Assembly: GCF_009728935.1 (NCBI RefSeq)
Contig: NZ_CP034235.1
Location: 1,148,501 to 1,212,500, forward strand
Direction of reading: 5' to 3'
Length of the DNA: 64,000 nucleotides
DNA from: Paenibacillus psychroresistens
GTDB lineage: Bacteria; Bacillota; Bacilli; Paenibacillales; NBRC-103111
Shown here: positions 1 to 8,020 of the stretch, one piece after another
Position numbering within the stretch: the first letter of the stretch is position 1
Layout of the letters: each line of letters starts with the position of its first letter
Notes under the pieces: model-generated
Told to the model about the DNA's origin: nothing
What the model saw: the letters and a program-made list of their open reading frames with translations, nothing else
The model's database searches: none
Made by a program: the position numbers and the translations under genes

Positions 1-643
1 ATCCAATGGTTTCGGGCACATAAAGAAAACGATAGCTGTATTTAAGGTTTTTTTGCTTACGCAGGTAGTGGTAAATCATGGTTTGGACGAGAGGGCCTGA
101 CAGTTCATTAATGGCCATGGAAGGGTGACACACATAAGTAGAGAATAGGATTTCCTGCTTTGTTTCCCCGCGAATGAAGCCTTCCCCTATGGTTAAATGC
201 CCATCCTCTAGAGTGGTGTCAATGACAACCTCATATTCATCATCAACAAATTCTCCCAATCGATTATGTTCAACACAGAACCCCCAGCCTTTCTGATAAT
301 AGGAAGTCATGTAAGGAATTGCATTAGGCTGCTCTGGCAGTGTGTGAATGTGCTGCATTAATTCTGCTTTTGTAAATGTACCTCTTATTGGAATACTATA
401 GCCTACCAAATGGAGATTGTTGTGTTTAATATCGACGATTTTTACGCCCTTGGAATCCTGAATATATGCCGATTTGACATTCCATTCCTGAGGAATCGTC
501 CAATCAAAGCATTCTGTACCCGAAGGGAATTCAAGCTGCTCAATAGGCACAATCCCATCGAGAATTCGCAAGCTTTCCCGTACACCTTCACCTGTAATAC
601 TACGATAAATCGGGAATAACTCATCAAATAAGTCCATTAACAT
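1..643 (-). CDS. DUF4910-type aminopeptidase-like protein, partial (C-terminus outside window)
   Basis: The reading frame runs off the left edge, so only about 214 N-terminal residues are visible. They begin MLMDLFDELFPIYRSITGEG and contain LEFPSGTECFDW and the segment STYVCHPSMAINELSGP. These resemble the DUF2172/DUF4910 proteins, an M28-like zinc aminopeptidase group; the His of CHPS and the Glu of NELSGP are candidate metal ligands. I chose the ATG at 643 because AGAAGGAG lies 9 bases upstream; an in-frame ATG at 637 is too far from it. It is last in a leftward operon, 15 bases after the 527-residue gene, and related to the product of 2239-3564. Substrate is unknown; the neighbourhood suggests a role in making or modifying a surface glycan. 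Confidence 0.75.
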   Translation of the reverse strand, partial: MLMDLFDELFPIYRSITGEGVRESLRILDGIVPIEQLEFPSGTECFDWTIPQEWNVKSAYIQDSKGVKIVDIKHNNLHLVGYSIPIRGTFTKAELMQHIHTLPEQPNAIPYMTSYYQKGWGFCVEHNRLGEFVDDEYEVVIDTTLEDGHLTIGEGFIRGETKQEILFSTYVCHPSMAINELSGPLVQTMIYHYLRKQKNLKYSYRFLYVPETIG

Positions 644-658
644 GTTGAAAAGCTCCTT

Positions 659-2242
659 CTAAAAGTCATGATCGCCGCCGACAACTCCTGAGCTGTGTTG
701 GCTTAAATAGTAGGTAGTTGCATAGGGATTTGCTGAAATAGCAGTATACCAGCCGACCTCACCGCCGAAGAAGGCAAGCAGTTCTAGGTCTTCATTTAAG
801 CGAATACAGGCTACACCGTTTGCGGCAACCGTAAACTTGCGCTGCATGGTAAGGGTATCCTGTTCTCTGTAGAATGTCAGCTCAATATCGGCAACGCGAG
901 TGTAGTTCTGGATCTGTGTGCTATTCACTAGCCAAACGGTGCTGTTCTCTTGATCTGTTAACACCGGTGCCCAATGAAAGCTGCGTTTTTTCTGCTCAAG
1001 CTGTGGATTGAAAACCTCGATGTTTTTGCAAATGTTGCAGGGTAAACCGTTCTGATTAACTCCATAGTCCAAGCCAATTTTGATCCGAGCGGGCAACTTA
1101 CTTCCTCTCATCGGGGAAGCTATAATTTTGGCGACTAAGGTTTGATTCGGATCAATGTTTAATTGGAGACAGATGGATTTGAGCTTGATCTCATGAATTT
1201 CTCGTCCAGGCGAAATAATTCGCTGAATTTTATATTCGGTCCCCAATAAATCACCTTCAGCTGAATAAATCTCGATGTCTAATTCAAATTCAGAAGGTGA
1301 ATAGATCGGGTAAAGATAGATGTTTGTGAAGCAATCATCTTCGATAGTGACAGGTATCATCAGACTTGCAGCGTGGTAACCAGGCTCGGCTTCGCGCCAG
1401 TAATCGGATGTGTGGGTTGCTTCTGAACAATCGTAATACGTATGAGTTACACTTAAAGCATTAATCGAATGTTGGTAATTGCCTGCAATAATACGTGGAA
1501 AAACCCATTTTACATCAAAAGAAATCTTCGCAGTCCCCGGTTTACCATCCAGAAAGGTGATTAGATCCAAGCTGTTGGAAGGATGAATCAGGGAGATTTG
1601 ATAGGCGGGCAGCTCGTCAATAGTGATCTCGTGGAGCAGTGTTTCTTGTTTATGGTTAATAAATTGCATCTGTAATTTGCAGTTGGTAACCTGCTCACAG
1701 CCATTAATGAAAGTAAAAAAGGGCTCGCGATCTTCACTCGCATAGATGGTGAAACCAGATTCTGGAACCATAACCTCAAGATTGGAACTGCGATCCTCCG
1801 TGTCATTAAATATACGTTGGGAGGTATGTACCACACTGCTAAACGTGGGGCCGTAATAGTTGACGATAACAGCGGGATAAGGGAAAACCATATCTTGAAT
1901 AGAGAAGAACTCCACTTCCAAGCTGCCTAAAAATTCAATCCATTCATCCAAGCCAATTTGCTTCAATAGATCAGTAATTTCAATTCGATAAGCTTTAGGC
2001 TCTTCAATTAAATTGCTGGAACGATAGATAATTTCACCTTCACTGGATCTCAGGGTTACTACGCTATGGATTTGTTTAATGTTGCGCTTAATCATCCAAT
2101 ACCCCAGATAACAGATGCGAGTAGAGATACCAGGTAAATGAAAAATCGGAAAAATGGCAGATGATCGAAAGGTAGGCTTGCGTAAAGTCTTTTGTGCTTG
2201 ATGACCAGATAGCTGCTGCAAATGATTTTCGTAGCTTCTCAT
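659..2242 (-). CDS. unrecognised 527-residue protein between two aminopeptidase-like genes
   Basis: I do not recognise this protein. It has no signal peptide and no clear membrane segment, so it is probably cytoplasmic. The sequence alternates short hydrophobic and charged stretches, as expected for beta-rich domains, and ends in a glycine- and histidine-containing tail (SSGVVGGDHDF). A cysteine pair occurs in LPCNICKNIEVF. Its ATG overlaps the TGA of the upstream gene by 4 bases and follows GGAGGT, so the two are translationally coupled. The fixed position between two DUF4910-like genes in an operon headed by an SpsF-like gene suggests a joint function in surface sugar metabolism, which is inference from context only. 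Confidence 0.7.
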   Translation of the reverse strand: MRSYENHLQQLSGHQAQKTLRKPTFRSSAIFPIFHLPGISTRICYLGYWMIKRNIKQIHSVVTLRSSEGEIIYRSSNLIEEPKAYRIEITDLLKQIGLDEWIEFLGSLEVEFFSIQDMVFPYPAVIVNYYGPTFSSVVHTSQRIFNDTEDRSSNLEVMVPESGFTIYASEDREPFFTFINGCEQVTNCKLQMQFINHKQETLLHEITIDELPAYQISLIHPSNSLDLITFLDGKPGTAKISFDVKWVFPRIIAGNYQHSINALSVTHTYYDCSEATHTSDYWREAEPGYHAASLMIPVTIEDDCFTNIYLYPIYSPSEFELDIEIYSAEGDLLGTEYKIQRIISPGREIHEIKLKSICLQLNIDPNQTLVAKIIASPMRGSKLPARIKIGLDYGVNQNGLPCNICKNIEVFNPQLEQKKRSFHWAPVLTDQENSTVWLVNSTQIQNYTRVADIELTFYREQDTLTMQRKFTVAANGVACIRLNEDLELLAFFGGEVGWYTAISANPYATTYYLSQHSSGVVGGDHDF

Positions 2243-3564
2243 CGGTTGACCTCCAATAATATTCTTTGCTTACGAGATGGAATTGCACGGGTAACAGCGA
2301 GCTTGTGCTGACATAGCTCTTGGACAAACGTACTTACGAATGTGTAATTGATCTCTAATTGCTGGGCAATCTCGAGGCAGCTTCGTGTACCATCCATCAG
2401 GATTTGAATTTCCTGCAGGTTACTGTATCCCTTAGGATCAATTTTTGGATCAATATATAAATTGTATTTACTTAAATAAAGCGGACCTTTATAGGTGCGA
2501 GTGGGAATACAATCCGTTTCAAAAACTTCAATGATTTGTTGTAGTATGACTAAAGATTGCTCAAGCTTTTCAAAATCGCAATGTTCTAGATCGTCAAGCT
2601 CCGTGTGATAATACTCAAAAGGATGTCGGCTCATACCCAAGGTAGGAATTCTATAATCCGGTCCATCGTAGAACATTTCATCGTTGCCATAAAGCCCTCG
2701 ATAAGGAATTTCTTTGGAGGCAGGCTCGTTATATTTCAGGATATTACGGGCTATGTGATCGATATAGCTATTTCCGTCAAAAGAGCGGGAGAAGCTAATT
2801 GGATGGGCATTGGCCATCATATCTAGAAAGATTCCGTACTGCAAATGTTCAATATCATTCCCATGCTGTAGAATTCCCGCTGAAGCATAATATTCAGGAC
2901 CGAGAATGAGTCGGTAGGTAAATTTGCGGCGAGGCAGCTTTTGGAGATACCGGAAGCATTCAATTAATAAGGCAATACAGGCAATTCCATCATTGACCTG
3001 ACCGGGATGGCAGGTGTGTGCAGCAAGGAAAATCGTATCAGGCAGCTCACCTGGAAGAATCCAATCGATTATGTCACAAGTGCCTTTGCTGAAATCGGTG
3101 TCAATATGAACTTGGTAAACATCATCAGTAAGGGTATCAGCTACAGCAGATGGGATGCTAAAGCCCCAGTCTGTTTTGGGTCCAAGCTGGTATTGCCATC
3201 GGTTGATATAGTTAAGCCTATCCGGCTGGGTGGGATGGGAGCTGATCCGCTTCAATAATTCTTCACGCGAAACCTTGCCTGAGAATGCGGCAGAATAAGC
3301 TTTCAGCTGCATAGGGTGTTTTTGAAAATCAGCAATACGTTCACCAGCTAAGGTTTCAATATAAGCTTCGTGTACGGTCCATTTTTCGGGAATTTCCCAT
3401 GTTAAACAAGCTGATCCGGATGGGATTGATAACACATCGACCTGCAATTCTTTGGCAAGCTCTTTAACAAAAAAGCTAATCTCATCACTTACGGGAACGC
3501 GGTTAAGCATGTAATAGGGATGAATTAAATCGTACATACGTTGTTGAATGGGACTAGAAAACAT
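2239..3564 (-). CDS. DUF4910-type aminopeptidase-like protein (M28-like)
   Basis: This 441-residue protein resembles DUF4910/DUF2172 proteins, distant relatives of M28 zinc aminopeptidases. Visible landmarks are LSIPSGSACLTWEIPEKW near the N-terminus, the candidate metal site AAHTCHPGQVNDG, LILGPEYYASAG, and a later HPFEYYHTELDD segment that could supply further His, Glu and Asp ligands. The last 80 or so residues (LQEIQILMDGTRSCLEIAQQ and following) look like a small winged-helix-type tail. In the partial homologue at 1-643 the metal segment reads CHPSMAINELSG; here it is CHPGQVNDG, so the two copies differ at a presumed ligand. AAGGAGG precedes the ATG. No peptide substrate can be assigned. 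Confidence 0.75.
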   Translation of the reverse strand: MFSSPIQQRMYDLIHPYYMLNRVPVSDEISFFVKELAKELQVDVLSIPSGSACLTWEIPEKWTVHEAYIETLAGERIADFQKHPMQLKAYSAAFSGKVSREELLKRISSHPTQPDRLNYINRWQYQLGPKTDWGFSIPSAVADTLTDDVYQVHIDTDFSKGTCDIIDWILPGELPDTIFLAAHTCHPGQVNDGIACIALLIECFRYLQKLPRRKFTYRLILGPEYYASAGILQHGNDIEHLQYGIFLDMMANAHPISFSRSFDGNSYIDHIARNILKYNEPASKEIPYRGLYGNDEMFYDGPDYRIPTLGMSRHPFEYYHTELDDLEHCDFEKLEQSLVILQQIIEVFETDCIPTRTYKGPLYLSKYNLYIDPKIDPKGYSNLQEIQILMDGTRSCLEIAQQLEINYTFVSTFVQELCQHKLAVTRAIPSRKQRILLEVNR

Positions 3565-3585
3565 CAGTGTTCCTCCTTAAACAGT

Positions 3586-4317
3586 TCAAACTATTTTTTG
3601 TTGTACATAAGCATTAATTTGGCTCCATTGCGGGTACTCTTGTAACAAGGCAAGCATGTCCTCTAAGGTGAAGTTAAGCTTTGTCGGGTAAAGCGATTCA
3701 ATAATTTTGGAGATTAATTGAAAGTCTTCCTGAGTATCCACAGTCCAGCGATGATGGCTTTCATTGGTCATATATTGGATAGGCTCCAAGCGAAATCTAT
3801 CCGAGTTGGTATAAATATAGGGTGTCACATGCTCTCTATCGTGTATCAGTGTTGCTTCATGCTGTGCAATGCGGAGCGCCTCTATGGAGAATACTTCCGT
3901 ATCCATCCCTCGCGGATAAGAACGCTTAAGAAAATTGGAGACGTAATCTAGATTTGAAGCATGGAAGAGATAATGGGATATGACCCGATCGATAGTGAAA
4001 GGATCAATTACAGGACAATCAGAGGTTAACCTAACGATTACATCTGCATTCAACAAGGTAGCTGCTTCATAGTAGCGTGAAAGTACATCCAGTTCAGATC
4101 CACGATAGGTGGAAATTCCAAGCTTCCGACATAGATCAACAATCGGCTGATCACCGGGATTTGTCGTCGTAGCTACAATTATTTCATCGATTAGCGGAAC
4201 TCTTCTTATCCTTTCAATTTGGTATTCCAGCAGAGTTTGATTCAATACTTTATATAATATTTTTCCGGGAAGTCTAGTGGAGTTCATTCTTGCTTGAATA
4301 ATAGCGACAACTTTCAT
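3586..4317 (-). CDS. spsF: SpsF-like cytidylyltransferase, candidate CMP-pseudaminate synthetase
   Basis: The 243-residue protein starts MKVVAIIQARMNSTRLPGKI, the nucleotide-binding signature of the CTP-transferase (PF02348) family that includes SpsF, NeuA and PseF. LTSDCPVIDP follows further in. SpsF of Bacillus subtilis belongs to the spore-coat polysaccharide set spsC-G, which parallels the pse pathway. No other cytidylyltransferase is present here, although pseB, pseC, pseG and pseI lie divergently next door. The simplest reading is that this protein activates pseudaminic acid with CTP. It heads the leftward operon and starts at an ATG behind GAGGTG. Its promoter and two downstream palindromic operators lie at 4368-4440. 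Confidence 0.8.
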   Translation of the reverse strand: MKVVAIIQARMNSTRLPGKILYKVLNQTLLEYQIERIRRVPLIDEIIVATTTNPGDQPIVDLCRKLGISTYRGSELDVLSRYYEAATLLNADVIVRLTSDCPVIDPFTIDRVISHYLFHASNLDYVSNFLKRSYPRGMDTEVFSIEALRIAQHEATLIHDREHVTPYIYTNSDRFRLEPIQYMTNESHHRWTVDTQEDFQLISKIIESLYPTKLNFTLEDMLALLQEYPQWSQINAYVQQKIV

Positions 4318-4367
4318 AGTACGCTCACCTCATTTTTCAGATTCTGCTTGCTTATAACTCATTCATT

Positions 4368-4382
4368 GATACAAAATGTTTT
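4368..4382. promoter_or_regulatory. degenerate GATAC-N5-GTATC operator copy
   Basis: GATACAAAATGTTTT keeps the left half-site exactly and only part of the right. It is centred 19 bases from the perfect-type copy at 4387-4401 and lies in the presumed 5' leader of the spsF operon. Confidence 0.5.
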
Positions 4383-4386
4383 ACTT

Positions 4387-4401
4387 GATACGAAATGTAT
4401 C
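4387..4401. promoter_or_regulatory. palindromic operator in the spsF leader
   Basis: GATACGAAATGTATC has perfect 5-base arms around GAAAT. On the minus strand it begins 10 bases downstream of the -10 box of the spsF promoter. That is nearly the same distance at which a second operator follows the -10 boxes of the pseB and 18061 promoters. Repression is inferred from this position. Confidence 0.7.
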
Positions 4402-4411
4402 TAATATACTT

Positions 4412-4440
4412 AATTTATACAGGATTTAGTCTGCTGTCAA
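4412..4440 (-). promoter_or_regulatory. sigma-A-like promoter of the spsF operon
   Basis: Read on the minus strand, TTGACA (4440-4435) and TAAATT (4417-4412) are separated by exactly 17 bases. The same TAAATT -10 sequence occurs in the divergent pseB promoter. Confidence 0.65.
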
Positions 4441-4499
4441 ATACTTTTTTAAAAAAAGAGAAAATTTGGCTTACTTATAGTACATCTTTAACGAGATAG

Positions 4500-4545
4500 G
4501 GTGCACATCTGCACCTTGTTGGGTTGAAATGGGCTCGACCCGCGA
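4500..4545. repeat. solitary two-hairpin element related to the 51-bp array unit
   Basis: GGTGCACATCTGCACCTTGTT (4500-4520) matches the array unit at 28.7-29.5 kb in 20 of 21 bases and forms the same GGTGCA/TGCACC stem. The following stem differs in sequence (GGGTTGA pairing with TCGACCC, versus TTCGCT with AGCGAA in the array) but is in the same place, so the fold appears kept while the bases changed. Confidence 0.55.
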
Positions 4546-4614
4546 CAGACAAGACTCTTACTATACAAAATGTAACAATATAACAATTAAATTTTAGAAA
4601 CACTGAAAAAATGC

Positions 4615-4643
4615 TTGACTAGATACTAAATGTATCATAAATT
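4615..4643 (+). promoter_or_regulatory. pseB promoter with palindromic operator as its spacer
   Basis: TTGACT (4615-4620) and TAAATT (4638-4643) are 17 bases apart. The spacer contains GATACTAAATGTATC (4622-4636), which fills spacer positions 2 to 16. A protein bound there would sit between the two polymerase contact sites. Confidence 0.7.
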
Positions 4644-4653
4644 AGAAGTGTAG

Positions 4654-4668
4654 TATACAAAACGTATC
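4654..4668. promoter_or_regulatory. second operator downstream of the pseB promoter
   Basis: TATACAAAACGTATC differs from the perfect palindrome by one base in the left arm. It starts 10 bases after the -10 box. Centre-to-centre distance to the spacer operator is 32 bases, about three helical turns, which would place two bound dimers on the same face. Confidence 0.65.
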
Positions 4669-4734
4669 AACACTACAACACAAGTTTTCGTATGAGTTCA
4701 ATACAAAATATGAGTTATGAGGAGAACAAACAGA

Positions 4735-5709
4735 ATGGATATGAATGGAAAAGTAGTACTTATTACAGGTGGAACAGGTTCATTTGGAAGGAAGCTTGTA
4801 GAAAAACTGCTGCTAACGGATGTGAAAAAGGTCATTGTGTTCAGCCGGGATGAATTGAAGCAGTATGAAATGAGCCAAGATTACAAGGATAGCAGAATCC
4901 GCTTCTTCATTGGGGATGTGCGTGATCTGGAGCGTCTCAATCGGGCATTCGATGGTGTTGACATTGTTGTTCATGCCGCTGCTATGAAGCATGTTACAGC
5001 TTGTGAATACAATCCTTTCGAGGCTGTGCGCACTAATATTCTTGGAGCACAGAATGTAATTGAGGCAGCGATCAACCAAGGAGTTAAACGTGTCATTGCA
5101 CTAAGCACGGATAAAGCGGCGAATCCAGTCAATTTATACGGAGCAACTAAGCTAGCCTCTGATAAGCTGTTTGTTGCCGCTAATTCTTACTCAGGCTCCA
5201 AAGAAACTCGGTTCGCAGTTGTACGTTATGGGAATGTAGCCGGCAGTCGCGGCAGTGTTATACCTTTTTTCCATAAGACTAAGCTAACAGGGAGATTGCC
5301 AATTACAGATGAGCGTATGACTCGTTTTTGGATTACCTTGGATCAAGGGGTTCAATTCGTTAGAGATTGCTTGGGTAGAATGAAAGGCGGCGAGATTTTT
5401 GTGCCGAAAATTCCAACCGTGAAGATTGTCGACTTGGCATACTCGATGGCGCCTGAATGTGTGATTGACTACGTGGGTATTCGTCCTGGTGAGAAGCTCC
5501 ATGAGTTCATGATTACAGAAGATGATGCGCGAAGAACAGTAGAATTTGATAACTATTATGTCATTCAACCTGAGTTTCCGTGGTGGCTAGAGAATGGAGA
5601 AAGTTATGGAGGTACGCCTATTACCGAGCATTTTAGTTATGCCAGTGATACCAATCCGCAATGGCTATCCCATGATCAAATTTTAGAATACTTGGGGGAG
5701 TATAGATGA
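4735..5709 (+). CDS. pseB: UDP-GlcNAc 4,6-dehydratase (inverting), first step of pseudaminic acid synthesis
   Basis: The 324-residue protein is a short-chain dehydrogenase/reductase of the PseB/FlaA1 type. It converts UDP-GlcNAc to the 4-keto-6-deoxy-L-arabino sugar using bound NADP. The Rossmann motif TGGTGSFG is at residues 11-18. The catalytic segment STDKAANPVNLYGATK gives Thr125-Asp126-Lys127 and Tyr135, the inverting-dehydratase arrangement. I start at the ATG at 4735 because GAGGAG lies 10 bases upstream; an in-frame ATG at 4717 would add MRRTNR and bury the ribosome site inside the gene. It is first in the pse operon and overlaps pseC by 4 bases. Confidence 0.93.
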   Translation: MDMNGKVVLITGGTGSFGRKLVEKLLLTDVKKVIVFSRDELKQYEMSQDYKDSRIRFFIGDVRDLERLNRAFDGVDIVVHAAAMKHVTACEYNPFEAVRTNILGAQNVIEAAINQGVKRVIALSTDKAANPVNLYGATKLASDKLFVAANSYSGSKETRFAVVRYGNVAGSRGSVIPFFHKTKLTGRLPITDERMTRFWITLDQGVQFVRDCLGRMKGGEIFVPKIPTVKIVDLAYSMAPECVIDYVGIRPGEKLHEFMITEDDARRTVEFDNYYVIQPEFPWWLENGESYGGTPITEHFSYASDTNPQWLSHDQILEYLGEYR

Positions 5710-6911
5710 TTAATCAGGTTGCTTCTTTACAAACTGAATTCGTGCAAAGGAGAAAAACTTGGCTGCCTTATGGCCGCCAATGGATTGATGAAGCGGATAT
5801 CCAAGCCGTGGTCGCTGTGCTGCAAAGTGAGTATTTAACAACGGGTCCGCAAATCGAGCATTTTGAGCGGAAGCTGGCGCTAAGAGTAGGTGCTAGCTAT
5901 GCAGTAGCTTTCTCTAATGGAACAGCAGCTCTCCATGCAGCTTGTTATGCAGCAGGTATTGGACCAGGCGATGAAGTGATTACAACGCCAATTACATTTG
6001 CCGCAAGTGCGAATTGTGTATTATACCAGCAGGGAATTCCGGTTTTTGCTGATATTGATGAGCAAACGTATAACATCGATCCCAATCAAGTTGCTGCACT
6101 CATAACTCCTAGAACAAAAGCGATTATTCCTGTTGATTATTCGGGACAGCCAGCAGATTTGCACGAGCTTAGAGCCATTGCGAAAGAACACGGCTTGGTT
6201 GTCATCGAGGATGCTGCCCATGCCTTAGGTGCTGCTTATGACGGACAGCCAATTGGCTCGATTAGCGATATGACTATGTTCAGCTTGCATCCGGTTAAAC
6301 AGATTACATCTGGAGAAGGAGGAGTCATTACAACGAATAGCCTAGCTTATTATGAGAAACTGCTCGAGTTCCGCAGTCATGGCATCGTTCGTGATCCTGT
6401 CAGATGGAGTCAAGAATCAGCTCCAGTGGGCTGGTATTATGAAATGCAATCACTGGGCTATAACTATCGGCTAACAGATATGCAAGCAGCGCTAGCCTCA
6501 AGCCAATTAGATAAATTAGATCGTTTTGTTGAGCTCAGAAGTGAGTATGCTGCTTACTACGATGAGGCTTTTAGCCAATTCTCTTTAATTAAGACTCCTT
6601 TTCAAAAAGAATCGCGGCAATCCAGCTGGCACTTATACGTCATTCAGCTTGAGCTAGAGTTTCTCTCTACAGATCGCAATCAGATCTATAACGAGCTGAT
6701 TGCGGAAAACATTGGTGTCCAAGTGCACTATATCCCTGTTTATTTGCACCCTTATTATCAACAGCTGGGTTATGCAAAAGGACAATGTCTTAAAGCGGAA
6801 AAGCTGTTCGAACGTATGCTGACATTACCGCTTTTTCCTTCGATGACACATGAGGATGTACAGGATGTCATTGATGCTGTATTCAGAGTGATTGGGAAGT
6901 ATGCATGTTAA
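5706..6911 (+). CDS. pseC: PLP aminotransferase of pseudaminic acid synthesis
   Basis: The 401-residue protein belongs to the DegT/DnrJ/EryC1 sugar aminotransferase family. It adds an amino group at C4 of the PseB product. The motif FSLHPVKQITSGEGG places the PLP-binding lysine at residue 198, and VIEDAAHALGA supplies the Asp that contacts the PLP ring nitrogen. Length is normal for the family. It starts at an ATG overlapping the pseB stop and overlaps pseG by 7 bases. Assignment as pseC rather than a related sugar aminotransferase rests on its place between pseB and pseG. Confidence 0.92.
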   Translation: MINQVASLQTEFVQRRKTWLPYGRQWIDEADIQAVVAVLQSEYLTTGPQIEHFERKLALRVGASYAVAFSNGTAALHAACYAAGIGPGDEVITTPITFAASANCVLYQQGIPVFADIDEQTYNIDPNQVAALITPRTKAIIPVDYSGQPADLHELRAIAKEHGLVVIEDAAHALGAAYDGQPIGSISDMTMFSLHPVKQITSGEGGVITTNSLAYYEKLLEFRSHGIVRDPVRWSQESAPVGWYYEMQSLGYNYRLTDMQAALASSQLDKLDRFVELRSEYAAYYDEAFSQFSLIKTPFQKESRQSSWHLYVIQLELEFLSTDRNQIYNELIAENIGVQVHYIPVYLHPYYQQLGYAKGQCLKAEKLFERMLTLPLFPSMTHEDVQDVIDAVFRVIGKYAC

Positions 6912-8020
6912 TTTACTTTCGTGTGGATGCGTCCTTACTTATTGGCACAGGCCATGTTATGCGTTGTTTATCGCTTGCTGAACAGCTTCATGACGAAGGG
7001 AATGAGATTGGATTTATATGCCGAGAGCATCTAGGAAATTTAACAGATTATATCAAAAGCAAAGGATATACCGTACATACCTTGTTAAATCCTGTGTTAA
7101 ACCCTGTCGCGCAAAAAAGCTCTATTCATTCAGATATTCCCCCTTATCCTAATTGGTTGGGTGTATCTTGGCATGAAGATGCTGAACAAACGTTGAATCA
7201 GTTGAATTTGCTAGAGAAACGCGTAGATTGGTTGGTATTGGATCACTATTCATTAGATGAGCAATATGAAAAAATGCTGCGACCCTATGTAAATAAGATT
7301 CTTGTCATTGATGACTTGGCTAATCGCAAGCATGATTGTGATGTGCTGCTGGATCATAATTACTTTGATAATATGGCCAATCGCTATGAAGGCTTAATAA
7401 GCAGACAGTGTCAATTAGTTGTTGGACCCACCTATGCTTTACTCCGCAAAGAATTTCAAACAGCTCAAGCTGCTGTCCGAGTACGAGATGGTCATATTCG
7501 CAATGTATTGGTTTCCTTTGGCGGTGTGGATATAACCGGCGAAACGATGAAAACCCTGCAAGCCTTATGGCCCTTTGCCCAGCAAGGCCTGATCATCCAT
7601 GTATTATTGGGTAAAATGAATCCGCACAACGCTGCGATCATGGATTTTTGCCGTAAAATGCCGCACTGTTTCGCCTATGAACATGTAGAGAATATGAGAG
7701 AGCTGATGGAAGATGCTGATATAGCCATTGGAGCTGGCGGGACAACGACTTGGGAAAGGTGCTGTCTTGGCTTGCCCAGCTTAGTGATTACAACAGCACA
7801 GAATCAAGAGGGCTTAACGGAGCATGTGACGCGAACTGGAGCCACAGGTTATCTAGGAAAATCTAATGAAGTAACCTCATGGATTATTCATGAGCGTGTT
7901 AAGCAAATGATGACACATCCAGAACAATGCCGAGAAATGTCAGCTCGTGCATCGCAATTGGTAGATGGGTTAGGGATCTCACGAATATGTAAGGAGTTGA
8001 GGAAATGGTCGGACATATAA
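6905..8020 (+). CDS. pseG: UDP-2,4-diacylamido-trideoxy-altropyranose hydrolase
   Basis: PseG releases UDP from the nucleotide sugar after the 4-amino group is acylated. The N-terminus FRVDASLLIGTGHVMRCLSLAEQL carries the family signature, and His17 in GTGHV is the likely catalytic base. The C-terminal half has the GT-B type GAGGTTTWERCCLGLPSLVI motif. The 371-residue length is usual. The start ATG lies inside pseC and the end overlaps the formyltransferase-like gene by 16 bases, so the operon is tightly coupled. Confidence 0.92.
   Translation: MLIYFRVDASLLIGTGHVMRCLSLAEQLHDEGNEIGFICREHLGNLTDYIKSKGYTVHTLLNPVLNPVAQKSSIHSDIPPYPNWLGVSWHEDAEQTLNQLNLLEKRVDWLVLDHYSLDEQYEKMLRPYVNKILVIDDLANRKHDCDVLLDHNYFDNMANRYEGLISRQCQLVVGPTYALLRKEFQTAQAAVRVRDGHIRNVLVSFGGVDITGETMKTLQALWPFAQQGLIIHVLLGKMNPHNAAIMDFCRKMPHCFAYEHVENMRELMEDADIAIGAGGTTTWERCCLGLPSLVITTAQNQEGLTEHVTRTGATGYLGKSNEVTSWIIHERVKQMMTHPEQCREMSARASQLVDGLGISRICKELRKWSDI

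Larger units (their letters stand above)
4318..4734. other. divergent regulatory region between spsF and pseB operons
   Basis: This 417-base stretch has no gene. It holds a sigma-A-like promoter for each direction, four clear or degenerate copies of the GATAC-N5-GTATC palindrome (4368, 4387, 4622, 4654), a weaker half-like copy at 4562-4576 (TATACAAAATGTAAC), and in its middle a two-hairpin element at 4500-4545 that resembles one unit of the tandem array at 28.7-29.5 kb. Confidence 0.75.
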
